A DNA stretch of 64,000 nucleotides from Hirschia maritima DSM 19733 (lineage in GTDB: Bacteria > Pseudomonadota > Alphaproteobacteria > Caulobacterales > Hyphomonadaceae), in assembly GCF_000378345.1 (NCBI RefSeq), contig NZ_KB899545.1:434001-498000 (forward strand). The letters run 5' to 3'. This document shows, in pieces, positions 40,364-49,780 of this stretch (positions are counted from its first letter, which is position 1; each line of letters starts with the position of its first letter). The position numbers were made by a program, and so were the translations under genes. The notes under the pieces are model-generated. The model had not been told where the DNA came from, searched no databases, and saw only the letters and a list, made by a program, of their open reading frames with translations.

Positions 40364-41149
40364 ATGGCAGTGAATATTCACTCTCATGCATTTGTAGAAA
40401 CTGGTGCTCAACTTGGCGAGAATGTTACCATCGGCCCGGGCTGTGTGGTTGGCAGTAAAGTCAAAATTGGAGACGACAGTGTATTACATAGTCAGGTTGT
40501 AATTGCTGGAAATACCAGCATAGGGAAACGTGCAAATATTTATCCATTTGCGGCTCTTGGACACCCTCCACAAGATTTCAAATACAATGGTGAAGATACA
40601 TTGCTCATTATTGGTGATGAAGTAACGGTTAGAGAACACGTCACCATGCATTTAGGGACGACTGCAGGGCATGGCGAAACTCGAGTAGGAAACAACGGCT
40701 ACTTTATGGTTGGGTCTCATATCGGTCACGATTGCATTGTTGGCAACAATGTTACTTTTGCAAACAATGCAACATTAGGTGGACAAGTTAGTGTAGGCGA
40801 TCATGTCATAATGGGTGGTCTATCTGCGGTTCATCAGTTTTGTAGAGTCGGAAAGCATGCCTTTATCGGTGGCGGTGCTCCTGTAACAGGAGATGTCATC
40901 CCATACGGAATGGTAGATAATCACGGTCGATTAGCTGGATTAAACTTGGTGGGATTAAAACGTCGAGGTTTTGGCAGAACTGAAATCAATGATTTAAGAA
41001 CTGCATATCGCTTGTTTTTCGCGTCAGAAGGTACGTTCCAAGAGCGAATTGATGATGCTGCCAGATTGTATGAAGATCAAGAATTAGTCATGGAGATGGT
41101 AAGCTTTATTCGTGATGGAGCAAATCGTCACTTATGTTTGCCGAAGTAA
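40364..41149 (+). CDS. lpxA: UDP-N-acetylglucosamine O-acyltransferase
   Basis: First step of lipid A synthesis. The 261-residue protein is a left-handed beta-helix of hexapeptide repeats (residues 1-185) with the catalytic His in GSHIGHDCIVGNNVTFANNA, then a helical C-terminal domain starting near LVGLKRRGFGR. AAGGA lies upstream of the ATG. lpxI follows after 9 bases. Confidence 0.97.
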   Translation: MAVNIHSHAFVETGAQLGENVTIGPGCVVGSKVKIGDDSVLHSQVVIAGNTSIGKRANIYPFAALGHPPQDFKYNGEDTLLIIGDEVTVREHVTMHLGTTAGHGETRVGNNGYFMVGSHIGHDCIVGNNVTFANNATLGGQVSVGDHVIMGGLSAVHQFCRVGKHAFIGGGAPVTGDVIPYGMVDNHGRLAGLNLVGLKRRGFGRTEINDLRTAYRLFFASEGTFQERIDDAARLYEDQELVMEMVSFIRDGANRHLCLPK

Positions 41150-41158
41150 GTATTATTC

Positions 41159-41998
41159 ATGCCCTCAAACAAGCTCGGTCTTATCGCTGGAAGTGGTGAT
41201 CTCCCACTATCATTAGCTAATCATGCGAAAGCAGAAGGTCGTGATGTCTTCATCGTGGGCATTGCCGGATTTGCGGAAGACAAATTACTCAACCAATTTG
41301 ATCACAAAGTTATTTCCGTTGGAGAGGTTGGTAAGCAACTTAAAGCATTGAAAGAAGCCGATGTTGATGAAGTGTGCTTTGCGGGAATAGTTAAGCGTCC
41401 CGATTTTCAAAACCTTAAATTGGATGCAAAAGGATTATTTATTCTACCCAAAGTTATCGCTGCTGCCTCTCAAGGCGACGATGCGCTATTGCGGGTACTT
41501 GTTCAAACAATTGAAGGCGCTGGGCTTAAAGTTGTCGGCGCGGATGATGTCTTGTCCAACTTATTAGTTGAAGCTGGTGCTTTAGGAAAAATTACGCCCA
41601 ACCAACAAGATATCAAAGATATTGAAAAGGCTGCAGATATAGCAGCTCAAATAGGCAAATTAGATATAGGTCAGGGCGCGATTGTTTGTGATGGATTGGT
41701 TCTAGCAGTAGAAGCACAAGAAGGCACTGACTTGATGTTGGAGAGATGCGCGCTGCTCCCGTCTAATCTTCGTGGTACTGCAGATAAACCTCGTGGCGTC
41801 CTGGTGAAACGCCCAAAACCTGTTCAAGAACGACGTATTGATTTGCCGACCATAGGACTTCAAACTCTTAGAGGCTTGAAAGCTGCGAATTTGGCAGGAG
41901 TGGCCTTTGAAGCAAACTCAGCTTTATTAATAGATCGTGAAAAACTCATTGAATACGCTGATTCAAACAACCTCTGGATCTACGGATTCGAAGCTTAG
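41159..41998 (+). CDS. lpxI: UDP-2,3-diacylglucosamine pyrophosphatase LpxI
   Basis: Cleaves UDP-2,3-diacylglucosamine to lipid X, the step done by LpxH in enteric bacteria. The 279-residue protein has the DUF1009 pattern: LGLIAGSGDLPLSLANHAKA at the N-terminus, CFAGIVKRPDFQ, DDALLRVLVQTIEGAGLKV, and the C-terminal PTIGLQTLRGLKAANLAGV. It lies between lpxA and lpxB, the standard place in alphaproteobacteria. Confidence 0.95.
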   Translation: MPSNKLGLIAGSGDLPLSLANHAKAEGRDVFIVGIAGFAEDKLLNQFDHKVISVGEVGKQLKALKEADVDEVCFAGIVKRPDFQNLKLDAKGLFILPKVIAAASQGDDALLRVLVQTIEGAGLKVVGADDVLSNLLVEAGALGKITPNQQDIKDIEKAADIAAQIGKLDIGQGAIVCDGLVLAVEAQEGTDLMLERCALLPSNLRGTADKPRGVLVKRPKPVQERRIDLPTIGLQTLRGLKAANLAGVAFEANSALLIDREKLIEYADSNNLWIYGFEA

Positions 41999-42019
41999 TT
42001 TTAGAAGTGGATTGAGGTC

Positions 42020-43165
42020 ATGCACCTTTATTTTGTCGCCGCAGAACCATCAGGTGACGTGTTAGCCTCCGAAGTTATTCAAAAGATATCAATAACACAT
42101 CCAGATACTTCTTTTTCTGGGGTTGGTGGGTCTCAGATGGCCTCACTCGGAATAACCAGTTTATTCGATACAAAAGAATTAGCAGTTTTTGGACTGCTTG
42201 AGGGAATAAAGGCGTTTAAAACTGTTAAAGCACGGGTTGAAGACACTGCTCGAGATATTGTTCAGAAAAATCCGGATGCTATCGTCTTGGTCGATTCATG
42301 GGGATTTATGTGGCGCGTTGCTCAGCGGGCAAAAGAATTGGGTTATGCTGGAAAGCGTATTAAGCTAATCGGACCTCAAGTTTGGGCAACACGGGCAGGC
42401 AGAGCGAAAACACTGGCAGCACATGTAGACCATTTACTCTGTATCCATGATTTTGAAGAACCTTTCTACAGACCTCACGGTTTGGATACAACTGTGATTG
42501 GAAACCCTGCGCTAGAGAGAGACTCACTCGGCAATGGAGCTGCTTTTCGAAAATCCCATGAATTGGCAGAGAAAGACACGCTACTTCTTTTATTATTAGG
42601 AAGCAGAAATTCGGAAATAAAAACGGTTGCTCCTATATTGATCGAGACTGCTAATGAGCTGTGCAAAAGGAATTCGGATGTTAAAGTCATTTGTGTTGCA
42701 GCTGATAGTGTCAAAGATCAAATTAGTGAGTTGAGTAAAACATGGCAATTTCCACATGCTCTAACAACGAACAACGATGAGAAATTAGACGCATTTGCTG
42801 CTTGTGATGTCGCATTAGCTTGTTCAGGTACCGTTACAACAGAAGTAGCTCTTCAAAATGTTCCACTGGTTATCGGTTACAAGGTTGGGTGGGTGACATG
42901 GGCAATTGCCCGACTTTTTTTGATGAAAGCAAAGTACATAACATTGTTGAATGTTGCTGCGGAAAAAGAAGTAGCAAAAGAATTTATTCAAACGCGTTTT
43001 ACCACCAAAAGATTATTGGCTGCCTTGAATTCATTGATGAATAGCGATGAGGCGCGTCATCAACAAATTGAAGAACAAAATAAAGCGTTGGAACAAATGG
43101 GCAGAGGCGGTGAAGGCGCTTCCAATATATCTGCTCGTAAAATTGTAGAACTTGCATCAAAATAA
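42020..43165 (+). CDS. lpxB: Lipid-A-disaccharide synthase
   Basis: Joins lipid X with UDP-diacylglucosamine to make the lipid A disaccharide. The 381-residue GT-B-fold glycosyltransferase has AAEPSGDVLASEVI, FSGVGGSQMASLG, LIGPQVWATRAGRAKTL, LLLLLGSRNSEI and ACSGTVTTEVALQNVPLVIG. It is the last + strand gene of the 43-kb co-directional block and is followed by a terminator shared with gltA. Confidence 0.96.
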   Translation: MHLYFVAAEPSGDVLASEVIQKISITHPDTSFSGVGGSQMASLGITSLFDTKELAVFGLLEGIKAFKTVKARVEDTARDIVQKNPDAIVLVDSWGFMWRVAQRAKELGYAGKRIKLIGPQVWATRAGRAKTLAAHVDHLLCIHDFEEPFYRPHGLDTTVIGNPALERDSLGNGAAFRKSHELAEKDTLLLLLLGSRNSEIKTVAPILIETANELCKRNSDVKVICVAADSVKDQISELSKTWQFPHALTTNNDEKLDAFAACDVALACSGTVTTEVALQNVPLVIGYKVGWVTWAIARLFLMKAKYITLLNVAAEKEVAKEFIQTRFTTKRLLAALNSLMNSDEARHQQIEEQNKALEQMGRGGEGASNISARKIVELASK

Positions 43166-43191
43166 AAGCCTGACCGTTTCCAGTCAGGCTT
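43166..43191. terminator. Bidirectional intrinsic terminator between lpxB and gltA
   Basis: AGCCTGAC (43167-43174) pairs perfectly with GTCAGGCT (43183-43190) across an 8-base loop. The - strand copy is followed by a T-rich tract (TTTTATTTT), which suits gltA; on the + strand the flanking sequence is poorer in T. It lies right after the lpxB stop and before the gltA stop of the convergent gene. Confidence 0.85.
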
Positions 43192-43216
43192 CAATTTAAA
43201 TGAACCGAAACTAATT

Positions 43217-44521
43217 TTAGCGTTTGCTCACCGGCACATAGTCGCGGTTTGCTGCACCAGTATAAATCTGACGCGGACGACCAATACGTTGAGTTGGATC
43301 TTCAATCATTTCCTGCCATTGAGCAACCCAACCAACTGTACGAGCAAGTGCGAACAACACTGTAAACATCTCTGTCGGGAAACCCATCGCTTTCAATGTG
43401 ATACCTGAATAGAAGTCGATGTTTGGATACAGGTTACGTTTAACGAAATACTCGTCTTCAAGTGCAATTTTTTCGAGTTCGATTGCAATAGGAAGAAGAG
43501 GGTCATTTGATGCGCCAACAGCATCAAGAACTTCGTGACAAGTCTTCTGCATTACCTTCGCGCGTGGGTCATAATTTTTATAGACACGGTGTCCAAAGCC
43601 CATAAGACGGAATGGATCATCTTTGTCTTTAGCTTTTGCGATGTATTCCGGAATACGCTCAACTGAACCAATTTCTTGAAGCATAGTCAATGCAGCTTCG
43701 TTTGCGCCACCGTGTGACGGCCCCCAAAGACAAGCAATACCCGCTGCGATACACGCAAATGGGTTCGCACCAGATGAACCTGCAAGACGCACTGTAGAAG
43801 TTGACGCATTTTGTTCGTGATCGGCGTGAAGGATGAAGATACGGTCCATAGCGCGCGCCATGACGTCTTGCACTTCATAATCTTCAGCAGGAACGGCGAA
43901 ACACATCCGCAAGAAGTTTGCTGCATAGCCCAAGTCATTTCTTGGTGAAATAAACGGCTGTCCGATTGAGTATTTGTGAGCACGAGCCGCAATAGTTGGC
44001 ATTTTAGCAATTAGGCGGTTTGCTGAAATGATGCGGTGCTGCGGGTCATTGATGTCTAGTGAATCGTGGTAGAAAGCAGACAGTGCACCAACTGCACCTG
44101 TCATAATCGCCATCGGGTGTGCATCACGACGGAATCCTTCAAAGAATCTGTCGAATTGCGTGTGGATCATAGTGTGGTGAGTAATTGTGTGTTTGTAGTC
44201 TGCCAATTCTGTTTGGCTTGGAAGTTCACCGTTTAGGAGAAGATAACACACTTCTAAAAAGTCAGATTGTTCAGCTAATTGGTCGATCGGGTAGCCACGG
44301 TGAAGAAGAGTACCTTTGCCACCGTCAATAAACGTAATTTGGCTTTCACAGCTAGCTGTTGATGTGAAACCAGGATCTAGTGTGAAATGGCCTGTTTGTT
44401 TGTTTAGTGAAGCAATGTCTACGACGTCAGGGCCGTGTGTTCCTGAATATACTGGAAGCTCTGCAGTTTTACCTGCGACCGTGAATGTCGCGGTTCCGTT
44501 AGGTTTGACTTTATTTTCCAT
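43217..44521 (-). CDS. gltA: Citrate synthase
   Basis: Condenses oxaloacetate and acetyl-CoA at the entry to the TCA cycle. The 434-residue protein belongs to the hexameric, Gram-negative type with an N-terminal domain ([20 protein letters not shown]) before the core. Catalytic His regions are [15 protein letters not shown] and [15 protein letters not shown]; the catalytic Asp is in NIDFYSGI. It follows gltX on the same strand by 51 bases. Confidence 0.97.
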   Translation of the reverse strand: MENKVKPNGTATFTVAGKTAELPVYSGTHGPDVVDIASLNKQTGHFTLDPGFTSTASCESQITFIDGGKGTLLHRGYPIDQLAEQSDFLEVCYLLLNGELPSQTELADYKHTITHHTMIHTQFDRFFEGFRRDAHPMAIMTGAVGALSAFYHDSLDINDPQHRIISANRLIAKMPTIAARAHKYSIGQPFISPRNDLGYAANFLRMCFAVPAEDYEVQDVMARAMDRIFILHADHEQNASTSTVRLAGSSGANPFACIAAGIACLWGPSHGGANEAALTMLQEIGSVERIPEYIAKAKDKDDPFRLMGFGHRVYKNYDPRAKVMQKTCHEVLDAVGASNDPLLPIAIELEKIALEDEYFVKRNLYPNIDFYSGITLKAMGFPTEMFTVLFALARTVGWVAQWQEMIEDPTQRIGRPRQIYTGAANRDYVPVSKR

Positions 44522-44572
44522 TTTCTTATCGGCCCCTTATAAATTCGAGTTTGTGGTCAGTCAGATTGAGAT

Positions 44573-46057
44573 TCAATCGCTAACCTTATCTAGTTGGTCT
44601 TTGATCCGGCTTAACGCTTCGTCGCGTCCTAGCCATTCCAGCACTAAACCGAGGTCAGGCGCTGGCGCACCGCCGGTGAGAGCGGCGCGTAAAGTTGGTC
44701 CAATCATTCCCATGCCGATTTCTTCATCCGCACAGAAGTTGGAAATTTCAGCTGTTAAAGCCGAATTTTCCCAATTTGATAAGTCCTTAAAACGAATAGT
44801 TAGCTTTGATAAGCGCTCTAAAGCGTCTTGAGACATCTTTTTCTTCAACTTGCCTGTAATTTCGATTGGACGAAGGTCTAACAAGAATTGTACTTGATTA
44901 CCAAGTTCTTCGATTGTAGCCGCGCGTCCCTTGATATCAGACATTGCCGATCGAATACGTGATTTTTCCACATTAGACAATTGTGCAAAACCGTCGCGTT
45001 CAAATAGTAGGTCGCATAATCGATCGTCATCTGCTTGTGCTATATAGTGCGCATTGACAGATTTCATCTTGTCAAAGTCCAAACGACCTGGGGCTTTCCC
45101 TAAACCGTCTGTTCCAAACCATTCAATCGCTTTGTCTTGCGGAATGATTTCATCATCACCATGTGACCAACCAAGACGAAGGAGGTAGTTGTTCATGCCC
45201 TCTGGAAGGTAACCCATATCGCGATAAGCTTCGACCCCAAGTGCGCCATGCCTCTTTGAGAGCTTCTTTCCATCCGGTCCATGAATTAGGGGAACGTGTG
45301 CATATTTAGGCAAGTTCCATCCCATCGCCTGGTAAATTGGGATTTGGCGATATGTGTTCGCCAAATGATCATCACCACGGATGACTTGTGTAACACCCAT
45401 ATCATGATCATCAACTACAACTGCGATCATATATGTCGGCGTTCCATCGGCACGAAGAAGAACTAAATCATCAATGTTCTTTGTATCAACACCGACATCG
45501 CCTTGAACATCATCATTAAATTCGACTCGTCCATCATCTGGTGCCTTTAACCGCACAACGTAAGGCGAGCCTGGATCGTTTGGTTGTTTTCCATCGCGAT
45601 AGGGCGATCTATATGGTGCAAGCAAAGCATCAGCTTCTGAACGTAGTTCGGCCGCTCTTGCTTCGTCACCCGATTTTATGGCCTCTTTGGCTTCTCTTCT
45701 CTTCGCTTCACCTTCATCCCGTCGTGCGGTTAATTCTTCTTGAGTTGTGTAACACTTAAAAGCGTGACCATTTTCAATCATTTGTTGAACAACTTCACGA
45801 TGACGGTCAGCGCGTTGGAATTGAAAATATGGTTCGTCATCAGGTTTGATACCCAACCAATTTAAACCATCAAAAATCGCCTGTACGGCGTCTTCTGTTG
45901 ACCGCTCGCGATCTGTGTCTTCAATACGAAGTAAGAATTTTCCATCATTGGCTTTTGCATAGAGCCAGTTGAATAAAGCTGTTCGTGCACCACCAATGTG
46001 TAGGTATCCAGTCGGCGAGGGGGCAAAGCGGGTGATTACCGTCATATCAACTTTCAT
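44573..46057 (-). CDS. gltX: Glutamyl-tRNA synthetase
   Basis: Charges tRNA-Glu. The class I synthetase has the HIGH-type motif APSPTGYLHIGGARTALFNW and the KMSKS-type KKLSKRHGA, followed by a helical anticodon-binding domain. I place the start at ATG 46057 (MKVDMTVITRFAPSP, 494 residues); ATG 46045 four codons later is equally possible. A longer in-frame extension to 46129 is unlike the family N-terminus. The upstream gap of about 137 bases to divergent comEC must hold both promoters. Confidence 0.95.
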   Translation of the reverse strand: MKVDMTVITRFAPSPTGYLHIGGARTALFNWLYAKANDGKFLLRIEDTDRERSTEDAVQAIFDGLNWLGIKPDDEPYFQFQRADRHREVVQQMIENGHAFKCYTTQEELTARRDEGEAKRREAKEAIKSGDEARAAELRSEADALLAPYRSPYRDGKQPNDPGSPYVVRLKAPDDGRVEFNDDVQGDVGVDTKNIDDLVLLRADGTPTYMIAVVVDDHDMGVTQVIRGDDHLANTYRQIPIYQAMGWNLPKYAHVPLIHGPDGKKLSKRHGALGVEAYRDMGYLPEGMNNYLLRLGWSHGDDEIIPQDKAIEWFGTDGLGKAPGRLDFDKMKSVNAHYIAQADDDRLCDLLFERDGFAQLSNVEKSRIRSAMSDIKGRAATIEELGNQVQFLLDLRPIEITGKLKKKMSQDALERLSKLTIRFKDLSNWENSALTAEISNFCADEEIGMGMIGPTLRAALTGGAPAPDLGLVLEWLGRDEALSRIKDQLDKVSD

Positions 46058-46194
46058 AAATTCATTTGATAGGGGCCAAGATCCGATTGCATTTTGGCCA
46101 CACATATTCTTGCCACTGAAGAACACCAATGTTGTTAAAAGGGCAAGTGCTTACACGCTATATCCATACGAATTGATCGAAATTTTGTAAAAAC

Positions 46195-48189
46195 ATGAAG
46201 TTTCTAACCGAATTTCTAGATCAACACGCGTTAAGATGGTCATTTTTATATCCCATCAGCTTCGTAATTGGAATCGCGACTTATTTAGAGCTATCTAGCG
46301 AACCTAATTGGGTTTTGGTGATGAGCTGTATCCTGCTCAGTGGATTAGTTCGGCAGATAATAAAAAGTCGTCAGTCAGTTCTTCTGGCTGCTCTGATAAA
46401 CATCGTTTTGTGCTATTTAGCTGGTTTTTCTGTAGCCAAAATCAAAACAAATTGGGTTGCTGCACCAAAGATAATAGAAAAAATCGGTCCAGTTTCCTTA
46501 GAAGGACGCCTTGATGAGATCCAAGGAGGGAGAAATGGAAATCGCCTAAAAATTGAAGTAGGTGCCATTACCGGAATACCTAAACTTGATACGCCACATT
46601 TTGTTCGAGTCACCCAGAAAGAAGACACTGAACTCCTTCCTGGTAGAGAATTAAAATGTTTAGTATTTTTGTCTCCTCCGCCCAAACCTCAAATACAAGG
46701 CGACTTTAATTTTGCTAGATTGGCATACTTTCAAAAGATAGGAGCCGTTGGATTTGTATTGGGAAAATGTAAACCGCAGGCTACTTCAAACCTTTCCGAA
46801 GAAAACTTCGTTCAAAAAGCAAAGACACGTATCGCTTCTATAAGGCGAGAAATTTCGATCTACATTCTAGAAACTCTAGGTGAAAAATCAGGGGGAATCG
46901 CTTCAGCAATAATTACAGGGGACCGAAGTTTTTTAAAACCTGAAGATCAAGACGCATTAAGGACGATTGGCCTAGCGCATCTGCTAGCAATATCTGGCCT
47001 GCATATGGGCCTAGCGGCTAGTGTGTTTTACTTTCTTTCTCGTATAATGGTTACTTTTATAGAGCCATTGGCGTTGAGAGTTCCTATACAGAAAGTTGCC
47101 GCGGTTAGTGCTTTGTTGGGCGCTTCGACCTATCTTCTATTATCTGGCGGTTCAGTCGCAACACAGCGAGCCTATATTATGACGGTAGTTGCGCTTTGGG
47201 CCGTAATTTTAGATCGTCCTGCTTTTTCATTAAGGACGTTAGCAGTTGCATTTGTCATTGTCGCGATTCTGCAGCCAGAAACTGTTTTGTCGCCAGGTTT
47301 TCAAATGTCCTTTGCTGCCACAGCAGCGTTAATTGCTGTGTATGAAAACTGGAGGCTCTATCGGACGGCTAATCTAGCTTTAAAGCTCTGGAATGGGTTT
47401 CTGACGCTAACTGTAACATCTATAACTGCCTCTATGGCAACAGCACCTTTTGCTGCTTATCATTTTCAGCAGATCGCGCCTCTAAGTATTCCAGCAAATC
47501 TCTTGGTCATGCCAATTGTTAGTTTGTGGGCTGCACCTTCTGCAGCATTTGCATTGGTCTTTGCTCCTATTGGTCTTCAAGAACCGTTTTTGCATAGCTT
47601 CGGGAATGCTTTGGAGTTGATTTTAGATCTTTCAAGAGAATTGCAGACCCTTTCTCCTGAAATACGCGATGTTTCTCTCACTGCTAATAATTTCATCCTT
47701 TTCATTACTGCTGTGATAGCGGGGATCATTCTTAAAAAATACTATAAAATTCTAGGGTTAGGCTTGTTCGTAATTGCGGCGTACATGTCTTTTGATCCAA
47801 TTATACCAATTTTATATTCCACAAATTCAGGTATTTACATAAAGGAGGGAGATAGTTGGGTGCATGTCATTCATGACAAAACTGAAAGCTCTAATTTAGC
47901 CCCCATGCGTTTAAAAGACCTTATAAAAGGGACAAAGAAACTCTCAGCTGATGATAAACCAATGGCCATAAATAATGAATCCTATACGGCGGATTTATCT
48001 TTTGTGAGTTGCTCAATTAAAAGCAATTCAAACCTTTCAATTCGATTGAAGAAAAAGGCCGGTGGGCCGGATGAAAGATGCATTTCAATTAATCTTGAAA
48101 ATCCGAATGAACAACTTTCTGTATTACTAGAAAGTGAGAACTTTAAAATTACAAGAAGCGTCCCTCACAAGCGCCCATGGACTGAATAG
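46195..48189 (+). CDS. comEC: ComEC/Rec2-family DNA-uptake channel protein
   Basis: Inner-membrane channel for single-stranded DNA during natural transformation. The 664-residue protein has an N-terminal membrane and OB-like domain (DUF4131, about residues 15-190) and the multi-helix competence domain with DALRTIGLAHLLAISGLHMG (about residues 255-275). The C-terminal 130 residues are soluble and lack the metallo-beta-lactamase motifs present in some ComEC proteins. Whether this organism is naturally competent is unknown. It is divergent from gltX and convergent with lexA. Confidence 0.9.
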   Translation: MKFLTEFLDQHALRWSFLYPISFVIGIATYLELSSEPNWVLVMSCILLSGLVRQIIKSRQSVLLAALINIVLCYLAGFSVAKIKTNWVAAPKIIEKIGPVSLEGRLDEIQGGRNGNRLKIEVGAITGIPKLDTPHFVRVTQKEDTELLPGRELKCLVFLSPPPKPQIQGDFNFARLAYFQKIGAVGFVLGKCKPQATSNLSEENFVQKAKTRIASIRREISIYILETLGEKSGGIASAIITGDRSFLKPEDQDALRTIGLAHLLAISGLHMGLAASVFYFLSRIMVTFIEPLALRVPIQKVAAVSALLGASTYLLLSGGSVATQRAYIMTVVALWAVILDRPAFSLRTLAVAFVIVAILQPETVLSPGFQMSFAATAALIAVYENWRLYRTANLALKLWNGFLTLTVTSITASMATAPFAAYHFQQIAPLSIPANLLVMPIVSLWAAPSAAFALVFAPIGLQEPFLHSFGNALELILDLSRELQTLSPEIRDVSLTANNFILFITAVIAGIILKKYYKILGLGLFVIAAYMSFDPIIPILYSTNSGIYIKEGDSWVHVIHDKTESSNLAPMRLKDLIKGTKKLSADDKPMAINNESYTADLSFVSCSIKSNSNLSIRLKKKAGGPDERCISINLENPNEQLSVLLESENFKITRSVPHKRPWTE

Positions 48190-48202
48190 GGCGCGTAAAT
48201 TT

Positions 48203-48216
48203 TAAGGCTAGCCTTA
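48203..48216. terminator. 14-bp palindrome between comEC and lexA, possible weak terminator
   Basis: TAAGGCTAGCCTTA is a perfect palindrome in the 24-base gap between the convergent comEC and lexA stops and includes the lexA stop codon. As RNA it could form a 5-bp stem with a CTAG loop; on the - strand it is followed by an A/T-rich stretch. It may act as a weak two-way terminator, or be chance. Confidence 0.3.
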
Positions 48217-48906
48217 GTGATATTGTCTTACAAGAGCTACCAACTTTCCTTGAACCCGCACCTTGTCTGGACCGAAAATACGAGTTTCATAGGCAGGGTT
48301 TGCAGCTTCAAGAGCTATGGATCCATTGCGTTTGCGAATGCGCTTTAGTGTGGCTTCTTCTTCGTTGACCAAAGCGACAACTATTTCGCCAGATGTGGCT
48401 GTGTCGCCTTTTTTGAGGATGACGATATCACCATCGAGGATACCTGCATCAATCATTGAATCACCTTGAACTTCCAGTGCAAAGTGATCATCCGCGTTCA
48501 TGCCTCCTGTCGGAGCAGCAACACGATCGGTTTCATTTTGAATGGCCGCGATAGGCACACCGGCAGCAATACGGCCCAATACCGGAATAGTGTCGTTAGC
48601 TGCCATATTTTGGTTTGTTATCACCCCTTCATTAGCGATAATCGAAGGTTTGAAATTGCTTCTTCCTTGTGGTGGCGCAGACGGAGTCGCGCTCTCAGGT
48701 AGTTTTAATACTTCTATTGCTCGGGCGCGGTGAGGTAACCTTCTGAGAAAACCTCGCTCTTCAAGAGCAGTGATAAGTCTATGAATTCCAGACTTCGATG
48801 CCAGATCCAAAGCTGATTTCATCTCATCAAATGAAGGTGAAACTCCCGTTTCTTTGATACGTTGATGGATGAACAATAAGAGTTCACGTTGTTTGTTCGT
48901 AAGCAT
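48214..48906 (-). CDS. lexA: LexA repressor
   Basis: SOS-response repressor and self-cleaving protease. From ATG 48906 ([16 protein letters not shown], the usual family N-terminus) it has 230 residues; a GTG at 48936 would add ten. Winged-helix DNA-binding domain is residues 1-70 with [20 protein letters not shown]; the cleavage site is Ala115-Gly116 (GRIAAGVPI); catalytic Ser150 (QGDSMIDAG) and Lys188 (ATLKRI) are present. A GAAC-N7-GAAC operator lies upstream, so it is self-regulated. Confidence 0.97.
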   Translation of the reverse strand: MLTNKQRELLLFIHQRIKETGVSPSFDEMKSALDLASKSGIHRLITALEERGFLRRLPHRARAIEVLKLPESATPSAPPQGRSNFKPSIIANEGVITNQNMAANDTIPVLGRIAAGVPIAAIQNETDRVAAPTGGMNADDHFALEVQGDSMIDAGILDGDIVILKKGDTATSGEIVVALVNEEEATLKRIRKRNGSIALEAANPAYETRIFGPDKVRVQGKLVALVRQYH

Positions 48907-48941
48907 TTGAACCGCCAATCGATAATTTCGAGTCACGTAAA

Positions 48942-48956
48942 GTTCTACATGTGTTC
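48942..48956 (-). promoter_or_regulatory. Alphaproteobacterial SOS (LexA) box of lexA
   Basis: GTTC-TACATGT-GTTC on the + strand (GAAC-N7-GAAC on the gene strand) is an exact match to the alphaproteobacterial LexA operator. It is 35 bases before the lexA ATG, in the gap between trpC and lexA, consistent with autorepression. Confidence 0.85.
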
Positions 48957-48985
48957 TCGTTTTAGGTCAATCGTGGAACAAAAAC

Positions 48986-49780
48986 TTATGAGGTGGAACG
49001 TAGAGTTTCTACAGTTTTGGAGGTTTTTCCAGATTTCATGAGGCTTTCACCAATTAAAAAACCTCTTGCTCCCGTTTTTCTCAATCTAGAAATGTCTTCC
49101 GCGTGTTTGATACCACTTTCAGAGATGAGCAGTTTATCGTCGGGTATCATGCTTGCTAAACGTTCCGTGGTTTCTAGTTCAGTAACCATCCGTTTGAGGT
49201 CTCTATTATTGACCCCCACGAGCGTGGAAGGGAGTGAAAGTGCCTGCTCCAACTCTTCCTCATTGTGAGCCTCGAGCAAAACGGACAATCCCAATTGATC
49301 AGCACATTGATGGAGATCAATAGCTTGTTGAGTATCTAAAACCGCCATAATGAGCAATATAGCATCTGCACCGGATGCTCTTGCTTCCAGCAATTGGAAT
49401 TCATCGATCATGAAATCTTTACGCAACACTGGAATTTTAACAGCATTTCTGACTGCGACCATATCTTCAATCGAACCGCCAAAGCTTGGCATATCTGTCA
49501 AAACTGAAATGCACGCAGCACCTCCAATTTCATATGCTTGCGCTGTACCTGTTGGATCAGTCAGCATATTGATCTCACCGGCAGAGGGGCTTTTGCGCTT
49601 TATTTCACATATAAGAGCATTTTCGTCAGCTTTTGAAATATCGTGCATACGCTTTGCAAACCCACGCGGTGGAGTTTGTGTTAAAGCATCAGAATGAAGA
49701 GATTCCGCACTTCTTTGTTGCTTAAGTTGAGCAACTTCATCACGTTTATAGTCTATAATTTTATCTAGTGCGGTTTTCAT
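48986..49780 (-). CDS. trpC: Indole-3-glycerol phosphate synthase
   Basis: Closes the indole ring in tryptophan synthesis. The 264-residue TIM-barrel protein has the catalytic Lys segments CEIKRKSPSAGEIN and VLRKDFMIDEFQLLEARASG, LVGVNNRDLKRM and LLISESGIKHAEDI. It has no fused TrpF domain. It directly abuts trpD (TAAATG) and is the last gene of the ppiD-trpEGDC cluster; lexA follows after 79 bases. Confidence 0.97.
   Translation of the reverse strand: MKTALDKIIDYKRDEVAQLKQQRSAESLHSDALTQTPPRGFAKRMHDISKADENALICEIKRKSPSAGEINMLTDPTGTAQAYEIGGAACISVLTDMPSFGGSIEDMVAVRNAVKIPVLRKDFMIDEFQLLEARASGADAILLIMAVLDTQQAIDLHQCADQLGLSVLLEAHNEEELEQALSLPSTLVGVNNRDLKRMVTELETTERLASMIPDDKLLISESGIKHAEDISRLRKTGARGFLIGESLMKSGKTSKTVETLRSTS

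Noticed and set aside
46058-46129. 24-residue N-terminal extension of gltX
   Set aside because: The synthetase family starts within a few residues of ITRFAPSPTG; the extension resembles no known domain and lies in the promoter gap shared with comEC.
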